Numbered from the stretch's first letter, positions 49,983 to 59,293 are shown. The stretch: DNA of 64,000 nucleotides from Saprospiraceae bacterium (GCA_018057925.1 JAGPCT010000001.1:1-64000), one strand, 5' to 3'. Numbers and translations: made by a program. Notes: generated by a model from the letters alone, not told the origin.

Positions 49983-50019
49983 AAAAAAGGGCTGCAAAAT
50001 AACTTTACAACCCTTTTTT
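49983..50019. terminator. Bidirectional terminator after hppA
   Basis: AAAAAAGGGCTGCAAA pairs with TTTACAACCCTTTTTT (two G-U pairs) around a 5-base loop, so either strand gives a GC-containing stem followed by a T run. It lies about 15 bases beyond the hppA stop and serves that minus-strand gene. Confidence 0.8.
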
Positions 50020-50034
50020 ACTTTAATAATATCA

Positions 50035-52263
50035 TTAATATTTAATAATATTGGTCGGAGCAGGTTTTTGAAACGGTATTTCTATACTCTTTTCTGATTT
50101 TAATCCTGTATCGCTTTTACTTCCATGCCCCCCCATTATCGGAGCCATTGCTAAACCAATTAAGCAAGTCAACTTAATCAAAATATTCATGGAAGGTCCT
50201 GAAGTATCTTTAAACGGATCCCCGACAGTATCACCTGTCACTGCTGCTTTGTGTGCATCAGATCCTTTAAAAGTCATAACCCCGTCAATTTCAACACCTG
50301 CTTCAAATGACTTCTTGGCATTATCCCATGCCCCACCGGCATTATTTTGAAAAATAGCCCAAAGAACCCCGGAAACAGTAACACCAGCCATATATGAACC
50401 CAAAGCTTCTGCACCCATAAATATAGCAACCAAAATAGGAGCAACGATAGTAAGTGCGCCTGGAAGCATCATCTCACGCAAAGCAGCTTGAGTACTGATT
50501 TCTACACACTTCCCATATTCAGGCGTAGCTTTTCCTTCCATTATACCCGGAATCTCTCTAAACTGCCTTCTAACCTCTTTCACCATCTCCATTGCAGCCT
50601 TTCCTACTGAAGACATTGCAAGGGCAGAGAAAACAACCGGTATCATAGCTCCAATAAATAATGCTGCCAAAACATCAGCTTTAAAAATATTGATTCCATC
50701 TATTCCGGTAAACGTTACATAAGCAGCAAACAAGCCCAATGCAGTCAATGCTGCTGATGCTATTGCAAAGCCTTTACCTATGGCAGCAGTCGTATTTCCT
50801 ACGGAATCCAATATATCTGTTTTTGTGCGCACTTCTTTAGGTAATTCGCTCATCTCAGCTATACCTCCAGCATTGTCCGCTATTGGACCAAAGGCATCAA
50901 TAGCCAACTGCATTGCCGTAGTTGCCATCATAGCTGATGCCGCTAATGCAACACCATAAAATCCTGCAAAGCTGTAAGCAGCCCATATAGCACCTGAAAA
51001 TAAAAGAATAGGACCAAAAGTCGAAATCATTCCAGTTGATAAACCCGATATAATATTTGTCGCAGCTCCTGTAGCAGATTTTTGTACGATATCTAAAACA
51101 GGCTTCTTACCAAGACCTGTATAATATTCAGTGAAAACAGAAATTAATCCACCTACGACTAAGCCAACCAATACAGCATAATACACGTGCATTGGCGTAA
51201 CAGCTCTTGACCCTTCACCAAAAAATTCCATCTTCATATCGCCTGGCAGCATCCAATGTATTACAAAAAATGCTGCAATAGCAGTTAATACGATAGAAGT
51301 CCAGTTACCTTTATTTAATGCTGCCTGAACTTTCGCTTCTGAAACATCTTTATCAGATATTTTTACCATCCATGTACCTATGATAGAGAATATTATCCCC
51401 AATCCTGCAATTAAAATTGGAAGTAGTATTGGACCGAGCCCTAAAAAGCTGTCAGTTATCTGACCACCCATATCTTTTATCAAATAATTACCTAAAACCA
51501 TTGAAGCCAATACCGTTGCCACATAAGATCCAAATAAATCAGCTCCCATTCCTGCAACATCACCCACATTATCTCCTACGTTATCTGCTATTGTAGCCGG
51601 ATTCCTAGGATCATCTTCCGGAATACCTGCTTCAACTTTACCCACTAAGTCAGCTCCAACATCAGCTGCTTTAGTATATATTCCACCTCCTACACGTGCA
51701 AAAAGCGCTATTGACTCAGCGCCAAGAGAAAAACCTGTCAACGTCTCTAATAAAACTGACATAGAATCTACCCCACTCCACTGACCACTATTTAACCAAT
51801 GGAATAAAAATACAAACAAGATACTTAGACCAAATACCGCTAATCCGGCAACACCAAGCCCCATCACAGTACCTCCTGCAAAAGAAACCTTCAATGCCTT
51901 ACTAAGACTAGTCCTTGCAGCTTGCGTTGTTCGAACATTGGCAGCTGTTGCAACACGCATACCTATATATCCCGCTAATGCAGAACTAAATGCTCCTATT
52001 ACAAATGCTACGACAATAAACCAATGACTCGTTTCTGCAACCGTTGAAAGTATTCCAAGTGCAATTCCGGCTACAACAACAAATATTGCAAGTACTCGAT
52101 ACTCTGCCTTTAAAAATGCCATTGCTCCATCACGGATGTGTCCGGCAATTATTTTCATATTACCTTCTCCCTGGTCTTGCTTATTAACCCAATTAAATTG
52201 ATAGGCCATATATAATAAGCCGATAATACCAAATAAAGGCAACAGATAAAGTAATGATTCCAT
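50035..52263 (-). CDS. hppA: Membrane-bound ion-pumping pyrophosphatase
   Basis: The 742-residue, about 16-helix protein hydrolyses pyrophosphate to pump H+ and/or Na+. The signature loop GGGIYTKAADVGADLVGKVE, the following DDPRNPATIADNVGDNVGD and the late GDTVGDPFKDT hold the catalytic Asp/Lys residues. In GNTTAAIGKG the K+-determining position is Ala rather than Lys, which places it in the K+-dependent group. Whether it moves H+, Na+ or both cannot be settled by eye. It has a well-formed promoter and terminator of its own. Confidence 0.94.
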   Translation of the reverse strand: MESLLYLLPLFGIIGLLYMAYQFNWVNKQDQGEGNMKIIAGHIRDGAMAFLKAEYRVLAIFVVVAGIALGILSTVAETSHWFIVVAFVIGAFSSALAGYIGMRVATAANVRTTQAARTSLSKALKVSFAGGTVMGLGVAGLAVFGLSILFVFLFHWLNSGQWSGVDSMSVLLETLTGFSLGAESIALFARVGGGIYTKAADVGADLVGKVEAGIPEDDPRNPATIADNVGDNVGDVAGMGADLFGSYVATVLASMVLGNYLIKDMGGQITDSFLGLGPILLPILIAGLGIIFSIIGTWMVKISDKDVSEAKVQAALNKGNWTSIVLTAIAAFFVIHWMLPGDMKMEFFGEGSRAVTPMHVYYAVLVGLVVGGLISVFTEYYTGLGKKPVLDIVQKSATGAATNIISGLSTGMISTFGPILLFSGAIWAAYSFAGFYGVALAASAMMATTAMQLAIDAFGPIADNAGGIAEMSELPKEVRTKTDILDSVGNTTAAIGKGFAIASAALTALGLFAAYVTFTGIDGINIFKADVLAALFIGAMIPVVFSALAMSSVGKAAMEMVKEVRRQFREIPGIMEGKATPEYGKCVEISTQAALREMMLPGALTIVAPILVAIFMGAEALGSYMAGVTVSGVLWAIFQNNAGGAWDNAKKSFEAGVEIDGVMTFKGSDAHKAAVTGDTVGDPFKDTSGPSMNILIKLTCLIGLAMAPIMGGHGSKSDTGLKSEKSIEIPFQKPAPTNIIKY

Positions 52264-52316
52264 TTATTATTATTTTCGTTAAATAAAAAAGTAAAGTTGC
52301 TTTTGTTAAGCGGCTG

Positions 52317-52347
52317 CAAAGATAATATTTATCCTTACTTTCACAAA
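52317..52347 (-). promoter_or_regulatory. Complete Bacteroidota promoter of hppA
   Basis: On the minus strand, TTTG (52347-52344), a 19-base spacer and TATCTTTG (52324-52317) match the -33/-7 consensus TTTG-N19-TAnnTTTG exactly. The hppA ATG is about 54 bases downstream. This is the best promoter in the window. Confidence 0.75.
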
Positions 52348-52398
52348 CTGTTTATCGTTTTTGATATATTAATAATAAATTTATATAAAAGATTGAAT

Positions 52399-52857
52399 AT
52401 GAAAATTAATTTTCCAAAGTTTCTATTTATTTTCCTGGGGATAGTGTTACTTCTCTTCGCAGCAGTTTATTTAACCAACAAAAGTAACGACGGTATAAAT
52501 GTTAATAAAGTCAAAAGTGAAAATACTTATACTACTGATACACATAGTATTATAACTAATAAAGAAAATTTTAATAAAAAAAATGATGAAATTCCTATTT
52601 ATGTTTCTAAAACTTTGACTTATATTCGTCTCCATAATAAGGCTCCTGAAGGTTATGTAGGTGGAAGAAGATTTCAAAATAGAGAACGTAAGTTACCGAC
52701 CCACACGGATAACAATAAAATTACTTATCGTGAATGGGATGTTTATCCATTAGTCAAGGGACGGAACAGAGGTGCAGAAAGATTGATAACTTCCGACAAA
52801 AGTGCCTATTATACTAAAGACCATTATAAAACATTTATAACGATTAAAGAAAATTAG
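52399..52857 (+). CDS. Barnase/RNase Sa-family guanyl-specific ribonuclease with N-terminal membrane or export segment
   Basis: The 152-residue protein starts with a hydrophobic segment (about 8-25) and a polar linker. The last ~80 residues are a microbial ribonuclease domain. Barnase's catalytic set is visible: Arg95 in FQNRERKLP, Glu112 (general base) in YREWDV, Arg122/124 and Arg128 in GRNRGAERLI, and His142 (general acid) in KDHYKTFITI. It should cut RNA after G, outside the cytoplasm or on the way out. The ATG at 52399 follows GATTGAAT; a TTG at 52297 would only add an unsupported tail. The barstar gene follows after 11 bases. Confidence 0.88.
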   Translation: MKINFPKFLFIFLGIVLLLFAAVYLTNKSNDGINVNKVKSENTYTTDTHSIITNKENFNKKNDEIPIYVSKTLTYIRLHNKAPEGYVGGRRFQNRERKLPTHTDNNKITYREWDVYPLVKGRNRGAERLITSDKSAYYTKDHYKTFITIKEN

Positions 52858-52868
52858 TCCTATTTAAA

Positions 52869-53321
52869 ATGAAATATATCCGTATAGCCTCTCCGGATAC
52901 TGAGATCAAAAGAGGAAACAACAAAATTATTGTAGAAATCGAAGGTCATGAAGTCAATGACTTCCAATCTTTGAATGATTTACTTAGCGACAAACTTAAT
53001 TTCCCAAATTATTTTGGCGAAAATTTAGATGCCTTATTCGACATGTTAGTTGACCTTCAATGGCTTAAACAAGACTCCATTGAATTCGTTATTTCTGATT
53101 TTGAAAATCTCCTTATTGATGAAGGAGAACTTGCTAAAGCAGAATTAATGCTTCTCTTTGAAGATGTTTGTTTGGAGTGGAAAGAAGGAGATTTCAATGA
53201 TGATGAATGGGAAATGAAAAAATTTAGGGTTATTATCCTGGGAGACAAGTCTTTAGAACAAGAAATTGACAATTCAATCGAATTGCTATTAAAGAATTTT
53301 GAGGAGTTTGAAAGCGAGTAA
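52869..53321 (+). CDS. Barstar-family ribonuclease inhibitor
   Basis: The first ~105 residues are a barstar domain: IVEIEGHEVNDFQSLNDLLSDKLNFP, then the interface helix NYFGENLDALFDMLVDLQW. The Asp and Glu rich helix in barstar blocks the RNase active site. It lacks a signal peptide, so it acts in the cytoplasm. A longer-than-usual acidic C-terminal tail (about 40 residues, ending LKNFEEFESE) is present. Order RNase then inhibitor, 11 bases apart, gives a cognate toxin-immunity pair. Confidence 0.9.
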   Translation: MKYIRIASPDTEIKRGNNKIIVEIEGHEVNDFQSLNDLLSDKLNFPNYFGENLDALFDMLVDLQWLKQDSIEFVISDFENLLIDEGELAKAELMLLFEDVCLEWKEGDFNDDEWEMKKFRVIILGDKSLEQEIDNSIELLLKNFEEFESE

Positions 53322-53373
53322 TTCCCATTTTTGCTAATCCAATCCTATTTATAAATTTTAATTATTAAAATAG

Positions 53374-53403
53374 AAGCCCGGCACTTTTTATGATGCCAGG
53401 CTT
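53374..53403 (+). terminator. Terminator of the RNase-barstar unit
   Basis: AAGCCCGGCA pairs with TGCCAGGCTT (one mismatch) around a 10-base loop, followed by GTTTATT. It is placed 52 bases after the barstar stop and just before the convergent PepSY-like gene, so it may work for both. Confidence 0.8.
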
Positions 53404-53413
53404 GTTTATTCTA

Positions 53414-53839
53414 TTAGTTATCTATTCTTAAAAAGTTCCCTGATTTATCAAAAACAAGTTCAAGTCTATTATCTAATTTTACTTCTTGCGTATTTTTATC
53501 CAAATCCCACTCAATAATATAATTGGAAGCGTAGTTACTTTTTATGTAGTCCAGAATTTTGGTAGGAATAATTGAATCCGGTAGCTTTTCTGTTCCTTTT
53601 ACATTGTCAATCCGCTTTTTACTATCAAACTCCAACGTATAATTGCCTTCAACTATCACATCATAATCCACGTCAAGCCCATCAACATCCTTAATACATT
53701 GTAAAATTTTCTTCCCCGGAAAATGTTTCTCTACATACGTTTTTATTTCAGCAGGACATTTACCTTCATCCAACACCGTACTCTTGTCACAAGAAGTTAG
53801 CGATGTCAACATAAGTGCTAATAACAATAAATAATTCAT
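53414..53839 (-). CDS. PepSY-like (DUF2874-type) lipoprotein
   Basis: The 141-residue protein has a lipoprotein signal with lipobox LTSC (Cys17). Two repeats of the PepSY-like beta fold follow (IKTYVEKHFPGKKILQCIKD...YTLEFDSKKRI and ILDYIKSNYASNYIIEWDLD...LELVFDKSGNFLRID). Bacteroidota often encode such periplasmic proteins next to two-component systems. Function is unknown; a periplasmic binding or sensing aid is possible. Confidence 0.75.
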   Translation of the reverse strand: MNYLLLLALMLTSLTSCDKSTVLDEGKCPAEIKTYVEKHFPGKKILQCIKDVDGLDVDYDVIVEGNYTLEFDSKKRIDNVKGTEKLPDSIIPTKILDYIKSNYASNYIIEWDLDKNTQEVKLDNRLELVFDKSGNFLRIDN

Positions 53840-53992
53840 AATAAATAATTTTTATAAAGTTGTAAAATAATATGCTAATAATATTAAACCCAAATACATC
53901 AATTGAAGGTATTCAAAACCGAATAATGTTGAATTTAATTTAAATTTAAATATTAATAATCTATATCTTTCTATAATTTAATGTTTTATATT

Positions 53993-54439
53993 TTATTCTT
54001 TTTCAATTGCGGATATTAGTTCGCCTTGGTTATTGAAAGTAAGCAACTTTTCTCTATCTTTATGTTCAACTTCGACCTCATAGTTTACTATTCCATTTAA
54101 AACTATTTTTTTGATATCGTCAATCTTATACCGCCGATAATTCTGTTGGATGAAGGCATTTATTTTCTTTGGCATCTCCCCAATTGCAATTTTTTCCACT
54201 TGTTTAGCAATTCGCAAAGACTCATCAAACCAAATCTTTACATCATCTTTACCTTCAAAGTCAAACTCTACTTTATATAGTTTATCAACCTTTTCCCAAG
54301 ATACATCAGAAGCCTTTCTATATAATTTTTTAAAATTATTAACCACGACTGATGGGACATTTTTGGCTGAAAGCTTTTGAGCATTAACTCCATAAGTCGT
54401 CGTGCTAAAAATTAAAATTGTCAAAAAGGTAAGCTTCAT
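53993..54439 (-). CDS. Periplasmic PepSY-like (DUF2874-type) protein
   Basis: From the ATG at 54439 the protein has a signal peptide (MKLTFLTILIFSTTTYGVNAQ). Two PepSY-like units follow (VVVNNFKKLYRKASDVSWEK...YKVEFDFEGKDDVKIWFD and INAFIQQNYRRYKIDDIKK...YEVEVEHKDREKLLTFN). A TTG start at 54505 would add 22 residues ahead of the signal and is rejected. It lies 62 bases downstream of the sensor kinase gene on the same strand and is probably its regulated partner. Confidence 0.77.
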   Translation of the reverse strand: MKLTFLTILIFSTTTYGVNAQKLSAKNVPSVVVNNFKKLYRKASDVSWEKVDKLYKVEFDFEGKDDVKIWFDESLRIAKQVEKIAIGEMPKKINAFIQQNYRRYKIDDIKKIVLNGIVNYEVEVEHKDREKLLTFNNQGELISAIEKE

Positions 54440-54501
54440 CTCTTTTTTTAATGCAAAGTAAAATGACGATTCTGGAACAAATTGGGAATAATTCTCAATT
54501 T

Positions 54502-55770
54502 TCAAATTTTCTTTGAAACTGTAAAAATATGCCCTTCCTTATATTGATAATTTAATTCCAATAGATAGGAATCACAAATTGCTTTAACTAAAGTCAACCC
54601 CAGACCAGAATGTGTTGAAGAATCTGAGCCTTTATAAAAACGATCAAAAATCTTATACTTATCCAGCGGAGTCTCTTTGGATTGATTACAAACAGAAAAT
54701 CGGTTTGCCTCGATTACAATCTCAATAGTTTTTCCGCCATCACCATGTACTATTGCATTTTTCAATAAATTATTAACTAAGATCTGACTTAGTGACCGGT
54801 TCATTTCAATTTCAAATATATCCTCAATGGTAAATCGGAATTCAATATTTTTAAATGACGCAAAGTCAACTAAATCTTCTACTCCCAATCTAAAGATTTG
54901 CTCTATATCAACTTTTTCAACTTCTTTAAATTGAAAATTTTCAATCTTCGTCAACAACAACAAATCCTTATTTAATCTTGCCATACGTCCGGCAGATTCC
55001 AATGCATTATTTATACTATTTGCATCCTTTTCCGTAAGACTTCCTTCATCTAATAAAAGCTGAAGTCTGTGGATGATGCCGGTTATAGGAGTTTGTAACT
55101 CATGAGCAGCGTTTTCGGTAAACCTTTTTTGGTTTTCAAAGGACTTTTTAGAGTTGTTGATTAACGTAGAAATAGACCGATTAAGTTGTTGAAACTCTGT
55201 GATATTTGTTTCTATTTCAGGCGGCTTCATCTCATTTTCTATACGATAGACCCTTAGCTTTTCAAGCAGGTCGTAAAAAGGTCGCCATACAGCCTTTAAC
55301 ACGACACTATTAATCATCGTCAAGCTGATTAAAAGTATAAAAAATAGGATCAATACCGACCAAAACAAATTATTAATCAAATCATCTTTTTCAATCATTG
55401 AAGATATTACTTTCAATTCGTAATATTTATCTGATTGGTAAAAAGCAGTAGTTAACATTCGAACAGGCTCAAGATCTTCTTCATATTCCATGTACATCAA
55501 TGTATCCTTGAATGTATCCGTAATCAACATGGCATGTTCTTTAGAAACCTCCCTTATAGCATAATTACTTTCATCAAAATTCAATTTATAAAGTGCAGAA
55601 CTATCTCTTTCACATTCTTGTATAATTAATATTTTAAAGTTGGACAGCCCATCATCTATACTATCATAGATCTCATCCATCAAATTATAATAAAAAATTA
55701 CGCTCCAAATAATTAGGATGGCAAATGAAGAAACCAAAGTGTATTTTAAAGTAGTTTGGTTTAATTTCAT
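54502..55770 (-). CDS. Two-component sensor histidine kinase
   Basis: The 422 residues have a transmembrane helix (11-30), a periplasmic sensor of about 100 residues, a second helix (132-155), and a linker. The H-box is AAHELQTPI (His223), followed by an ATPase domain with N-box LVNNLLKNAIVHG and G-box SGLGLTLVKAI. It should autophosphorylate and pass phosphate to the adjacent response regulator. Its ATG overlaps the TGA of the full regulator frame (ATGA), so the pair was built as one coupled unit. The kinase itself is intact. Confidence 0.9.
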   Translation of the reverse strand: MKLNQTTLKYTLVSSFAILIIWSVIFYYNLMDEIYDSIDDGLSNFKILIIQECERDSSALYKLNFDESNYAIREVSKEHAMLITDTFKDTLMYMEYEEDLEPVRMLTTAFYQSDKYYELKVISSMIEKDDLINNLFWSVLILFFILLISLTMINSVVLKAVWRPFYDLLEKLRVYRIENEMKPPEIETNITEFQQLNRSISTLINNSKKSFENQKRFTENAAHELQTPITGIIHRLQLLLDEGSLTEKDANSINNALESAGRMARLNKDLLLLTKIENFQFKEVEKVDIEQIFRLGVEDLVDFASFKNIEFRFTIEDIFEIEMNRSLSQILVNNLLKNAIVHGDGGKTIEIVIEANRFSVCNQSKETPLDKYKIFDRFYKGSDSSTHSGLGLTLVKAICDSYLLELNYQYKEGHIFTVSKKI

Positions 55771-56444
55771 GCTAATTTCATTGTATAACCAATACCATAA
55801 GTGGACTTTATAAGGATGTTTGCATTAGCTTCTTTGAGTTTTTTCCGAATATTCTTTATTTGATATTATACAAAATCCATATCATCCGAATCTTCGTATT
55901 GGTCACCCCAAGTATATTCTGCAATGGATGACTTTGTCAATAGTCTATTGAGATTGTTGATAAAATAATATAGTATATCGAATTCTTTCCGATAAAACTC
56001 AATTTCCTTATCCTCGATTACAACTTTTCTATTGTTGATGTCTAAAATAACATTTCCAATATTTATCACTTCTTGCCCCGCATGATTATTCCTTCTTATC
56101 ACTGCTTTTATGCGTGCGTTAAGTTCAGCTAGATGAAAAGGTTTGGCAATATAGTCATCAGCTCCTAAGTCAAGACCCAATAACTTATCATCCAAAGAGT
56201 CTTTTGCCGATAGGATGATAACATTACTCTTCAATTTTAATTCTTTAATATATTTCAAAATATCAAAACCAGTTCCACCGGGGAGGTTGATATCCAACAG
56301 AATACAATCGTAATTAAAAAATGAAACTTTCTCTAATCCTGCGTTAAATGTTCCCGAGCTTTCAACCAATATATTCTCCTTTTGTAAATACTTTTGGATA
56401 GTATCTGTTAATTCTACATCATCTTCTATTATTAAAACTTTCAT
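55767..56444 (-). pseudogene. OmpR-family response regulator interrupted by an in-frame TAA
   Basis: The receiver domain is complete: acidic pair Asp8/Asp9, phosphorylation site Asp51, Ser79 and Lys101. The winged-helix DNA-binding domain begins normally but ends at residue 192 (EDSDDMDFV) with TAA at 55868-55866. The same frame continues past the stop with YQIKNIRKKLKEANANILIK and STYGIGYTMKLA, which is exactly the missing recognition helix and wing, and ends at TGA overlapping the kinase ATG. The family normally has Tyr (TAT/TAC) at the stop position, so one base change explains it. Without read-through the product lacks the DNA-reading part. Confidence 0.85.
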
Positions 56445-56618
56445 CGGTCGAAATTAAAGACTAATTTTGGAATAATTTGGGAATAGGAATACTATTAAGC
56501 CTGTTATTTTTGATACATTAATATGCAATCAATCAAGAATGCATCCAATTTCTATTAGATTACATTTAATTTAATATAGCAGAAATGAATCCAACCTATA
56601 CAAATCATAATTCTATTT

Positions 56619-56771
56619 TTAAACCTGAAATCACAAATAAAGGTTGCCTATAATAATACACAGTTGATTATGAATACATTATTGAAGTTCGAATCATTCC
56701 AATCTTTTGAAACAACCATTGATTATTTCGTTTGTCAATTCATTATATTTCTAAAGCGGAATTTGAGTTAA
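56619..56771 (+). repeat. Dispersed intergenic repeat, copy D
   Basis: TTAA at 56619-56622, then ACCTGAAATCACAAATAAAGG, a diverged mini-hairpin, AGTTGATTATGAA, TCCAATCTTTTG, AACAACCATTGATTA, and the right end GGAATTTGAGTTAA (TTAA at 56768-56771). About 153 bp. It lies in the 386-base divergent gap 56445-56830 between the response regulator and the esterase. The other bases of this gap are AT-rich with no gene seen. Confidence 0.62.
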
Positions 56772-56830
56772 ATTTTAATATATCATTTTCTCAAGAATAA
56801 TTACTTTTACACATTCCAAAAATAAATTTT

Positions 56831-58051
56831 ATGAAATTACGTCTATACACAGCTTTCTTCTTAATGGTTACGTCTTCTTTATCATTTGCTCAACCATTTG
56901 CCGAAGGGTGTGATGGAACAAGATATGCTTTTCAGGTATTTAATGATGTTACTAAAACAACTGTTAAGTATGCCACAACAAAGCCGGAAAACAAAGATTT
57001 ATTCATTGATATATATCAACCAACCAACGATTTAGTAAAGAAAAGGCCTTTAATATTATTTGCTCACGGTGGAGGCTTTTTATTTGGTGACAAGGCTGAC
57101 ATGGCGGCATTTTGTACTTTTTGGGCACAGCGAGGCTTTGTAACTGCTTCAATACAATATAGATTATTTAGTGGAATTCCTTCACAATCGACAATGTACG
57201 ATGCAGCAACAAAGGCTGTTTCTGACATGAAAGCCGCCTACCGTTTCTTTAAATCTGATGCCTCCAATCAAAATTCTTACTTGATCGATACCACTAAAAT
57301 GTTTATCGGAGGATATTCTGCAGGCGCCATAACTGCTTTACTTACAGGGTATATGGATGCAGACGACCCCATTGACCCTACCACTCTCAATATTATTAAT
57401 GCGAATGGTGGTTTTTCGGGAAATACCGGAGATACAGAAAATCTAAGTCATAATGACAAAGATATATTTGGCGTATTTAATATGTCTGGAGCAGTATTTA
57501 CAAAAGGATTATTGGACCAAAACGAACCTTTTCTCATGAGCTATCATGGGGATATTGATGATACAGTTCCAATAGACAGTAATTCTGTATTTTTTGGTCT
57601 AGCTTACCTGTATGGCTCGCGAACCATTCACAAGGAAGCTGATGCTATTTCTTTGCCTAATACCTTGACTGTTGCTGCTGGTGGCAACCACACCGATATT
57701 TATTCCGACCCCAAATATGCCGGCACTTTAGGACTATACGTTTATAATAGTATTAACTTATTTTATCCAAGATTATGTGGAATTAGCCTTAGTACACATT
57801 ATGCCAATAGACCTGCCCTAAATATCCATGCCTATCCTAACCCGGTAAGTGATTATATTAATATTGAATGTAAAGAAAAGGTGGATGAAATTTGGTTATG
57901 TAGCTCAAAAGGTGAAATTGTCTTGCGCAAAAATATTCTGTCAAACAATTCTACTTTCAATGTATCTAATTTTGAATCAGGAAGTTATATAATCATTCCA
58001 ATAAAAGGCAATACTGCCTACAAACCCATTTCAATTCAGGTTATTCGGTAA
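56831..58051 (+). CDS. Secreted alpha/beta-hydrolase (esterase) with T9SS sorting domain
   Basis: A signal peptide (to about Gln21) is followed by an esterase/lipase fold. The oxyanion-hole motif is HGGGF (79-83), the nucleophile Ser163 lies in GGYSAGA, a candidate acid is in YHGDIDDTVPIDS, and the His is in AAGGNHTDIY. Residues from about 333 (HAYPNPVSDYINIEC) form a type A T9SS C-terminal sorting domain, so it is exported to or beyond the surface. The carboxyl-ester substrate is unknown. Confidence 0.87.
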   Translation: MKLRLYTAFFLMVTSSLSFAQPFAEGCDGTRYAFQVFNDVTKTTVKYATTKPENKDLFIDIYQPTNDLVKKRPLILFAHGGGFLFGDKADMAAFCTFWAQRGFVTASIQYRLFSGIPSQSTMYDAATKAVSDMKAAYRFFKSDASNQNSYLIDTTKMFIGGYSAGAITALLTGYMDADDPIDPTTLNIINANGGFSGNTGDTENLSHNDKDIFGVFNMSGAVFTKGLLDQNEPFLMSYHGDIDDTVPIDSNSVFFGLAYLYGSRTIHKEADAISLPNTLTVAAGGNHTDIYSDPKYAGTLGLYVYNSINLFYPRLCGISLSTHYANRPALNIHAYPNPVSDYINIECKEKVDEIWLCSSKGEIVLRKNILSNNSTFNVSNFESGSYIIIPIKGNTAYKPISIQVIR

Positions 58052-58060
58052 TATTTTAAA

Positions 58061-59206
58061 TTACAACACCGTTAAATAAACCAAAGAGTAACTAAATCGA
58101 GCACTTTCAGGGATAAACAAGAGTATTTTTTCTCCGGCCTGAAGGTTTCTTTCATGCATCAATCCATCAAGCATGGCATAAGCCGATGCAGCACCTATAT
58201 TCCCAATTTTGGTTAAGTTGGTGTACCATTTGGATTGGGGTATATTGATATAATTATTTTCTAATTCCTCTTCCAATTTTTTCCAGAAAAACATGGAAGA
58301 AAGATGCGGGAGAAAATAATCAACATCTCCAATATCTAGCTTCCTCTTTTCCATGACAGTTCGCAAAAACTGAACTCCTACCGGTACGACATTCTCACCT
58401 AATAGCCGTATATCTTGCTTATAAGAAAATACACTGTTTTTAATCCACTCATCAGGATTCATCTCTCCAAAAGACAGGATTTGCCCATCCTTATCCTTTT
58501 CAGCGCCCAAATACATACATGTTTCATACTGATCAGCAAAAGACCCAATTTCAATCCAATCAATTTTGAAGTTTATCTTTCCTTCATCCGGCTGATTTTT
58601 GAGTAAGAAAGCGCCCGCTCCATCAGACAACATCCAACGTAAAAAATCCTTTTCGAAGGCAAGAATTGGATTGCTCTCCAACATTTGCAGATTTTCAATT
58701 TCAGCTTTAAAATTTCTACCTTGTAAATATTGGGATACGCGTTCACTTCCGGTTGACACCGAGGCTTCTGATTGACCGCTCAATACCGTCATATAAGCGT
58801 ACTTCAGCGCTTGCATCCCAGTGCAACATGCACCTGCGAAGCTAACAATTTCCATATTTGTGACCGGCAACTCACCATGCACCATTGATGCAAGTGAAGG
58901 AAGCAACATATCTGGACTAGATGTACCACAAGCTAAAACCTTCATCTGATCTATAGTGTCCTGCTCATCAAACAGTCCTTTCACTGCATTGGCAACCAAT
59001 TGCGCATTTGTATATACGAATTTACCCTCTTTATTCAGCGAATAAAATCTGTTTTTTATTCCATTACTTCTTAAAATAATATTACGTGACCTGGATGGCT
59101 TGTCACCCGCAAAGCCCAAAATATCCTCCATGTGTTCATTATCTATGGACTCATTTGGATAAAATATACTCACCCCAGTAATAAAAACATCATTCTGTTG
59201 ACTCAT
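58061..59206 (-). CDS. 3-oxoacyl-ACP synthase III family protein (DarB/flexirubin-type)
   Basis: The 381-residue thiolase-fold enzyme has active-site Cys128 in GACCTGMQAL, a His in FLPHLSSMFF and an Asn in KIGNIGAASAYAML, the FabH triad. Its length and sequence look more like the DarB-type ketosynthases of dialkylresorcinol/flexirubin pathways than housekeeping FabH (about 330 residues). The pathway role is inference: the only other candidate pigment genes here are 56 kb away. It has its own -7 box and a ~150-base leader. Confidence 0.8.
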   Translation of the reverse strand: MSQQNDVFITGVSIFYPNESIDNEHMEDILGFAGDKPSRSRNIILRSNGIKNRFYSLNKEGKFVYTNAQLVANAVKGLFDEQDTIDQMKVLACGTSSPDMLLPSLASMVHGELPVTNMEIVSFAGACCTGMQALKYAYMTVLSGQSEASVSTGSERVSQYLQGRNFKAEIENLQMLESNPILAFEKDFLRWMLSDGAGAFLLKNQPDEGKINFKIDWIEIGSFADQYETCMYLGAEKDKDGQILSFGEMNPDEWIKNSVFSYKQDIRLLGENVVPVGVQFLRTVMEKRKLDIGDVDYFLPHLSSMFFWKKLEEELENNYINIPQSKWYTNLTKIGNIGAASAYAMLDGLMHERNLQAGEKILLFIPESARFSYSLVYLTVL

Positions 59207-59293
59207 CTACATTCTTTCTTTATAAACAGTTAACCCTGAACAAAAGATTTCTATCTATCTAGTTCAATATTGTTTAGCCTTACATCTATAAAA

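Noticed and set aside
52297-52398. N-terminal extension of the RNase from a TTG at 52297, with a lipobox-like Cys
   Set aside because: The extension overlaps the hppA promoter region. The ATG at 52399 gives a normal signal or anchor sequence.
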